A stretch of DNA of 62,470 nucleotides from Planoprotostelium fungivorum (lineage: Eukaryota; Evosea; Variosea; Cavosteliida; Cavosteliaceae), in assembly GCA_003024175.1 (NCBI GenBank), contig MDYQ01000168.1, positions 1-62,470 of the forward strand. The letters are read 5' to 3'. A program made the position numbers and the translations under genes. Positions 57,156-62,470 of the stretch are shown in pieces. The first letter of the stretch is position 1. Each line of letters begins with the position of its first letter. The notes under the pieces were generated by a model, which was given only the letters and a program-made list of their open reading frames with translations, had not been told where the DNA came from and did not search any database.

Positions 57156-60100
57156 GAGAGCAAGAGGCATGGACAGTCTTCCATCTCAACTACTGAAACA
57201 CTTATCGTGCCGACGCATCTGATCTGGATATCCACTCTGCCTCATTCTTCCTCTTCACGACGGAAGCTGGAAGAGTTGGCCTCTTCCAACGAGATCGACG
57301 TCATTCAATATCGATCCGAAGATGGTGAAATAACTGGACTGAATTGTCTTCTGTCCGAGTTGGATGCTAAGATGATAGCCGCAAATAAGAGACTGTGCAA
57401 CCACGGCAGAACTGTCCTCTTCTTCTTTGGCACACTATCAGATCCTTCTTCTGTGGAGAATATGATCAACCTTCCCATTTATCTGTGTGAGTTCTCTCAG
57501 CATTCTGGTCATCTTCTCAGTTTTTGATCCAATTTCAGCGAATTACATTCTCTGGCGAGATGATCGATTGTCACTCATCATCCGAGTGGCACTGAACGAG
57601 AGGAACAAAGATGAATCTCATTATCTCTCCCACCTTCACTATCAGGTGTCTTCCAACCTCCATCCCTCATCTGACGACTGAATATGCCATCAGTATTTCA
57701 CGATGGAGACGAGATCAAAGAAATCTGAGAAGAAGAGAGACGAAGAAAAGATGTACAGTAACGAGTACGATTCCACTCTCCTCTTCACCCGAGAAGAAGA
57801 TCTCATCCATGCCATGAAGATCATCTCAACCTCACACCGAGAGGAGACCAAATATTGCATCGAGCATAATTCACAGATCGAGAACAGGTGAGATCTCTCA
57901 CGTTCACAAGTGTTGACCCTCACTGACGAATGCAGCGGAAGCGTCATCGTGGAGGGAGAGCACAACTATTTCTACAGCTCAGGCCCCACTTGGAAGAAGC
58001 TCGAATGGTTCAAACTGACTCAATTCCGATACTTTCCTCGTTTGTGGGAAGTGAAAGATGCAGTGGAGGCTGACCACCTGATGGACGTGAGTCAAGAGAG
58101 ATGATGAGCTGCTGAGAGTGAACAGACCATCGTGCGTCATCGTCTACCTGTCGCCACGACATCAACACAGAGTTTGGTGGAGTCGATGATGGAGGATGAA
58201 GATGATCTCCTGGGTACACGTCAACTGCGTGAGATGAAAGCAGCCCTGTTGAGGAAGAGAGAGAAGAGCTGGTGTGGAATACAAGAGATCGTACAAGATT
58301 GGAGCATTCAAGGAAGAATTCCTCGCCAGGTTCACACATTGAGGTATATTCTTTCTTTCTTCTAGTGGAGATCGAAATGGCTGACAGAGAATCAGAGCAC
58401 AATTTGAAGAGTACAAGAGTAGAAATGGGATTGAGGTGAAGGAGACAGAAATGAACGAGGGACGAAAGGCAGGATATCTGAGGATGTACGGTGTGCATCA
58501 CATTCAAAAGGGAGAGAAGGAGAAGGGCATAAAATACCTCGAAGAGTGAGTGAGATCAATCGAATGAGAGAATGAGAAGATAAAGGTACGAGAAGAGGAT
58601 TGAAGAGAACATGAAAGGAGAGGCAGAAGACGTAGAGAAATTATGGAATCGAGTGTACCATCCCAAGTTGACTGAAGGACAACTCTCTCACTTCAGAAGA
58701 GCCATCTTATTCTTTGAGATCTCTGCCTCCTCTTACGCGCGTGGTGATCACCAGAAAGGTGTGACATCGATCGTTCACCATCCTCTGATCTTGGATACAG
58801 CTTATCAATACGCCATCCAATCCATTCAACAACAGGTGAGAGAATATATTGTGGATGTATAGAGTGTGATAATCAACAGGCACCTCTGACAGGACCTTTG
58901 TGGGTTCTGTATCATCTGTCTTACAATTACGGAGTGACTGGAAGAAAGGGAGAGTCTTATCTCTTCTCCTTCCTCGCTCATCAACAACACAAATGCGCTG
59001 TACAATACTACAACCACGTGACAGAGAAGTATCCACACAGCCCATATTATCACTTCTACCGTGCCATCTTTGCCTCTGAGGTAATCTCTCATTTTACAAT
59101 AACTGAATGAAGATCAGTTGACCAAGAACGGGAACATGGCTGAAGAAGCGTTCTGTGAGGCTTTCAGATCGTTTGGGCTGGATGAGAAGAACAAAGAGAA
59201 GAGACATCTCCTTTCTAAGGAGGAGAAGAAGGATGTGGCAGATCTGTACGGGGCTTACGCTTTGTTCCTGCTTCATCACAACAAGGCCACTCTCTGTGAG
59301 ATCCAAGAGGCATTTGAGGCTGCAATTGCCATGGTCCCTCATCATTTGATCAATCAAGTCAACTATTCTTCATTCCTGTTAGCCTTCTCTCACAAGAAGA
59401 CCGTCCCTATGTTGAGGACATATTCAAAGGTAATGATGATCTTTTCCTCAACTGATGTCAGCAGGAATACAGAGGCTTAAGGAGGAGCAAAGAGATTCCA
59501 AACAAGCTGAATCAATCTGCTGATGAAGGTGAGACAATACAATCACAGGCGCAATTGGATTTGATCTATGTACAGTCTACCCAAACACACCAAATGCAAT
59601 ATTATCCAACGCTGAATCATCACGGGAGAAGGCCATTCACATGTTGAATGTGGTGAGAGCATGTTTTGAGGTTAGGACTAATGAGATGAATAGATCTTGA
59701 CCAACATCACCTCCACCAACAAGCATCCAGGAGCTGCAGCAGAGGCTTGGATGTTGTCCTTGTTATATTCTCTGAAAGAGCCCTCTTTGTGCATCCAACA
59801 CTTGAAGCAGTCCATTGCCCACCATGGCATCTCATATGGTATCCACTCTCATCCCCACCCCAATTGACTCCCTCTTAGGATTTGATGCTACACCTCACCT
59901 TGTCCATTATGTAGACAGAAACAAACCGCAGGACATTGATGCAGAGTGGTTGTACAAGTTATCCACGGTCATCTCTGGAAAGAATGGAGAAGATATATTA
60001 CAGGACTGGGATATGTGGAGGAGTATAGATCCCATCAAGACAGACCAGATGAACATCACAGAGATAAATTGTACAGCAGAGGTGAGATGGACATCCTCAA

Positions 60101-60633
60101 GAACATAATCCCTCTGTGCTTACATTCCAAAGAGGAAATGCCAATGCTGGGCTAGTACAGAGGTGCCCATCTTTGATTTGAATGATCAAGAGTCCCATCC
60201 CTTGGTGAAGAGACCAGAGATGATGGAGACAAAGAGCAAGCAAAAGGAAGATGAATCTGTAGCACAGAATAGATCCTTTGCAGTGGATCTACCACAATTT
60301 ATCATGGGGGTGAATTATCATTCACTTTGGATTCTGAAACACACAGTCACCTGAAGGGAAGGACAACGCAAGGGTTGCACCACTAACACCATCCACTCCC
60401 ATCAAGAAGTTCTCTCTTTCCTCTAACCCATCAACACCTGTAACAAGTCCTTCACCCAAGAAGTTATCCTTCTGTACAACTCCAACAGATAAGGTTTGTC
60501 CACTGATGTAATGGTCTTACCATGAACAGGAGAATCAACTGAACATGGGTGCTGCAAGAGTATACAATTTTGTAGATGAGATTGAAGAGTCACCAAGGAA
60601 GAAGAGGAGTAGAATCCCACTCAAGAATAAATG
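57156..60633 (+). CDS. Large TPR-like helical protein, unknown
   Basis: The frame opens with MEESKRHGQSSISTTETLIV and continues through RTVLFFFGTLSDPSSVENMI. It crosses an in-phase intron (CACTATCAG to GCCATCAG) into FTMETRSKKSEKKRDEEKMY. The central part is helical repeats with EST1/TPR flavour: FRRAILFFEISASSYARGDH, PLWVLYHLSYNYGVTGRKGE, QHKCAVQYYNHVTEKYPHSP, VADLYGAYALFLLHHNKATL. The C-terminus is disordered with TPSTPIKKFSLSSNPSTPVT, then VYNFVDEIEESPRKKRSRIP, an NLS-like end with proline-directed phosphorylation sites. About fifteen exons, some 5' joins tentative. Possibly two genes, but phases favour one. A nuclear, cell-cycle-regulated scaffold is only inference. Confidence 0.5.
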
Positions 60634-61837
60634 AACCTATTCTGTTACCAGGGACTCACTTATTAACAATATTGTTGTCGTGACTGTCAGACATAAGACC
60701 AAGTCCATGAGAGATCACAAATGCACCAAATATTTGCCCCAATTACAACGGCAGAGTTTCCCTGAATTTCTGACTTTTGAGAAACACACCCTTTTCACGG
60801 AAACATTTCACTGGCTCTTTCCATGACTTTTATTGGACATTTCTACGTTCAAGAATGAATGATTTGAACACAATAAAATCACTTCTCAAGTCTTCCACAT
60901 AGGAAGCAACCAGCAGTTGTGTTATGACGCTACGTTGTAGAGAAGGAATATCGACGACAAAAGGAATTGATTTAACGGTCTACAATTGTATTGTGTAATA
61001 AAAGGGGATTGTTCAAAGCCCATCTGCAAGGAGAGGTCTTGTACATACACCATCCAAGTCATCCATCCTTGTGAATCCTTTGCCCTGCTATCAAGAGTGA
61101 GATCATCCATCTCTAACATTCTTCAAACCCGTCTCCTTGATATCATATCATACATCTTCCAGTAAAGGAAGAAAGAGGGAAAAGAGAGAAAGAGGATTGT
61201 CTCAAAAGAGAAGGGGTCAGCAGTGTCTTGTTGACACATCAGCGACACCATATTATCTTATCCATCACTTCGGGTAGAGAGAAAGCGGGTGGTGTCAGAA
61301 TTGGGATCAGAGGGGTTCTACTACAGACTGGCATCTAGTGATTGCACATCGAGCCCATTAGAGCATCATAATTGACGGCATCATTGCCAGACTTATTAAG
61401 ATAAATTATCTACGCCGATTGAGTTGTTAATTGCTGCTTGTGAGAATTGTGATCTGATTGAGGATTGATTCATATCATTGGAGAAGAAGCGTTTAAAGAG
61501 TCCACGAGTGGTGGAAAATTACATCTGAACCCCCTTTGAGACAATTTGGACATGATCAGATCACTGGTGAGATTGATCAGGCAATCGATTTCATCAGGGT
61601 TTAGGGTTTAGGCGTATTGTTCGACGCTTATGGCTGGTTGTAGACTAACGCAAATGGTATCATCTTATAGATCTCAAAGAGATCTATCTTTTGAGTCGAA
61701 AAAAGTCACCGTAGCGCAAGGCATAAGAAAGATACGGCCCTCGTCACACGGACCACCAAGTGAACACATACAAAAAAAATGTACAACAGTCTGGTGTCTC
61801 TTGATATGATCTATTTCGATCGAATTTACTCCTTCCT
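60634..61837. other. Gene-poor spacer
   Basis: About 1.2 kb, the longest gene-free stretch in the window. It is AT-rich with scattered stops and no convincing ORF or tRNA. Two tandem copies of TTTAGGG-type sequence (AGGGTTTAGGGTTTAGG) lie at about 61598-61613. A GATCTATCTTTTGAGTC region follows. It should contain the 3' end of the TPR-like gene and of the last gene. Confidence 0.5.
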
Positions 61838-62380
61838 CTATCTCTTGGAGGCGGGGTCATCCTGAGGAGGGAACTGCTTCTTTCTTCCAAAGAGGAAGGG
61901 TCTTCTCCTGGCCTCCTCTTCTCTCCTGGCCGCTTCTTCCCTCTCCCTCTCCTCCTTCCTGGCTTCTTCGTGCTCTTCCATCTGCTTCTTGAAGTCCTTG
62001 AGGGTCCTCTTGCTGAAGTTGTAGGTGGCCTTGTCATAAGGATGTGATTTGACCCAAGAGATCTGGTCCATTTCCTCATCTTCTCCAATGTTGTCGTTCT
62101 CAGGAAGATAAGAGGCAGGGTCCAAGGGGATGGCCACAGGAAACATGACATTGACGTACTGGGTGCCGCAGTTGAGGAATCTGTCCTGGGTGTTGTTGAC
62201 CAAGTTGTGAACTTGAGGTTGGACGATGGACTGATGGAGGATGTCTTGATGTCTTCTCATGGTGGAGACTCCATGAGATCTGTTGTAGTTCCTGAGGAGG
62301 ATGGTGACACTGATGTTGATGTAGTCGGCAAAAGCTCTCCTGGATTTTACGGTTTAGGGATACCTGAACCATCACCCCTG
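61838..62380 (-). CDS. Charged C-terminal coiled protein, 5' end uncertain
   Basis: Minus-strand coding frame running from about 62355 to the stop at 61838. Upstream of the first in-frame ATG (62260) the frame stays open and reads FADYINISVTILLRNYNRSH, so the true start lies farther upstream or in another exon, perhaps beyond the window. The middle has RFLNCGTQYVNVMFPVAIPL and SYLPENDNIGEDEEMDQISW. The C-terminus is a single charged helix of E/R blocks (EEARKEEREREEAARREEEA), then FLFGRKKQFPP. No family recognised. Even codon use and composition support coding. Confidence 0.5.
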
Positions 62381-62470
62381 TCATGGCTTAGGGTCACAAA
62401 CAGCCTTGTAGATCGAAAAAAAAAGAAAATTTTTACAACTTTTTCCGAGAGTGAAAGTCAATAACAAGGG

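Noticed and set aside
61590-61620. A chromosome end
   Set aside because: Only two telomere-like units are present and coding sequence continues on the far side, so it is at most an interstitial motif.

Overview
The window is nuclear DNA from a compact eukaryotic genome: about 35 intron-rich genes on both strands, mostly one to three hundred bases apart. Introns are usually 35-60 nt with GTGAG-type donors and CAG or TAG acceptors. Gene content points to a unicellular amoebozoan-like protist with a flagellated stage. It includes a pair of VIT/VWA proteins, a CH-LIM protein, DRC1 of the axonemal dynein regulatory complex, a mitochondrial PPR protein and a gamma-carbonic-anhydrase-like protein. 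A protosteliid amoeba such as Planoprotostelium would fit, but that is inference from gene content and gene structure, not a database match.

Layout. 1-9 kb: NC2-beta/DR1, ribosomal protein eL42, tRNA-Leu(UAA) with two decayed copies beside it, an MDR reductase, an MPPED phosphoesterase, a small membrane protein, a cytochrome b561, a DOPA-dioxygenase-like protein. 9-15.8 kb: an ankyrin protein, VIT/VWA copy 1 (minus strand), eroded repeat A, a mitochondrial carrier. 16-30 kb: gamma-CA-like protein, SulP transporter, Ran, AK6, an SRPBCC-GST fusion, a TAF1A-like protein, a TruA pseudouridine synthase, 2,4-dienoyl-CoA reductase, a PP2C. 30-42.5 kb: SmB, a sucrase/ferredoxin-like (Aim32) protein, RabGGTase alpha, DRC1, repeat B, an FBXO31-like protein, tRNA-Thr(AGU), a nucleostemin-family GTPase. 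42.5-62.5 kb: a large charged protein, a CH-LIM protein, a PPR protein, VIT/VWA copy 2 (plus strand), a large protein with C-terminal zinc-finger cysteines, ARP5, a TPR-like protein, a gene-poor spacer and a charged protein cut by the window edge.

Most genes are unrelated housekeeping functions with no operon logic: transcription (DR1, TAF1A-like, ARP5), splicing (SmB), ribosome biogenesis (GNL3, AK6, eL42), trafficking (Ran, RabGGTA), metabolism. The strongest non-random structure is a large inverted duplication. Repeat A followed by VIT/VWA copy 1 on the minus strand is mirrored by repeat B followed by VIT/VWA copy 2 on the plus strand. Other notable points are initiator codons isolated in their own first exon (eL42, SmB, RabGGTA), an SRPBCC-GST fusion, small minisatellites confined to introns, and tRNA-Leu fossils. 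Splice junctions were placed by eye from reading frame, GT-AG sites and family conservation; gene ends are more reliable than every internal exon edge.
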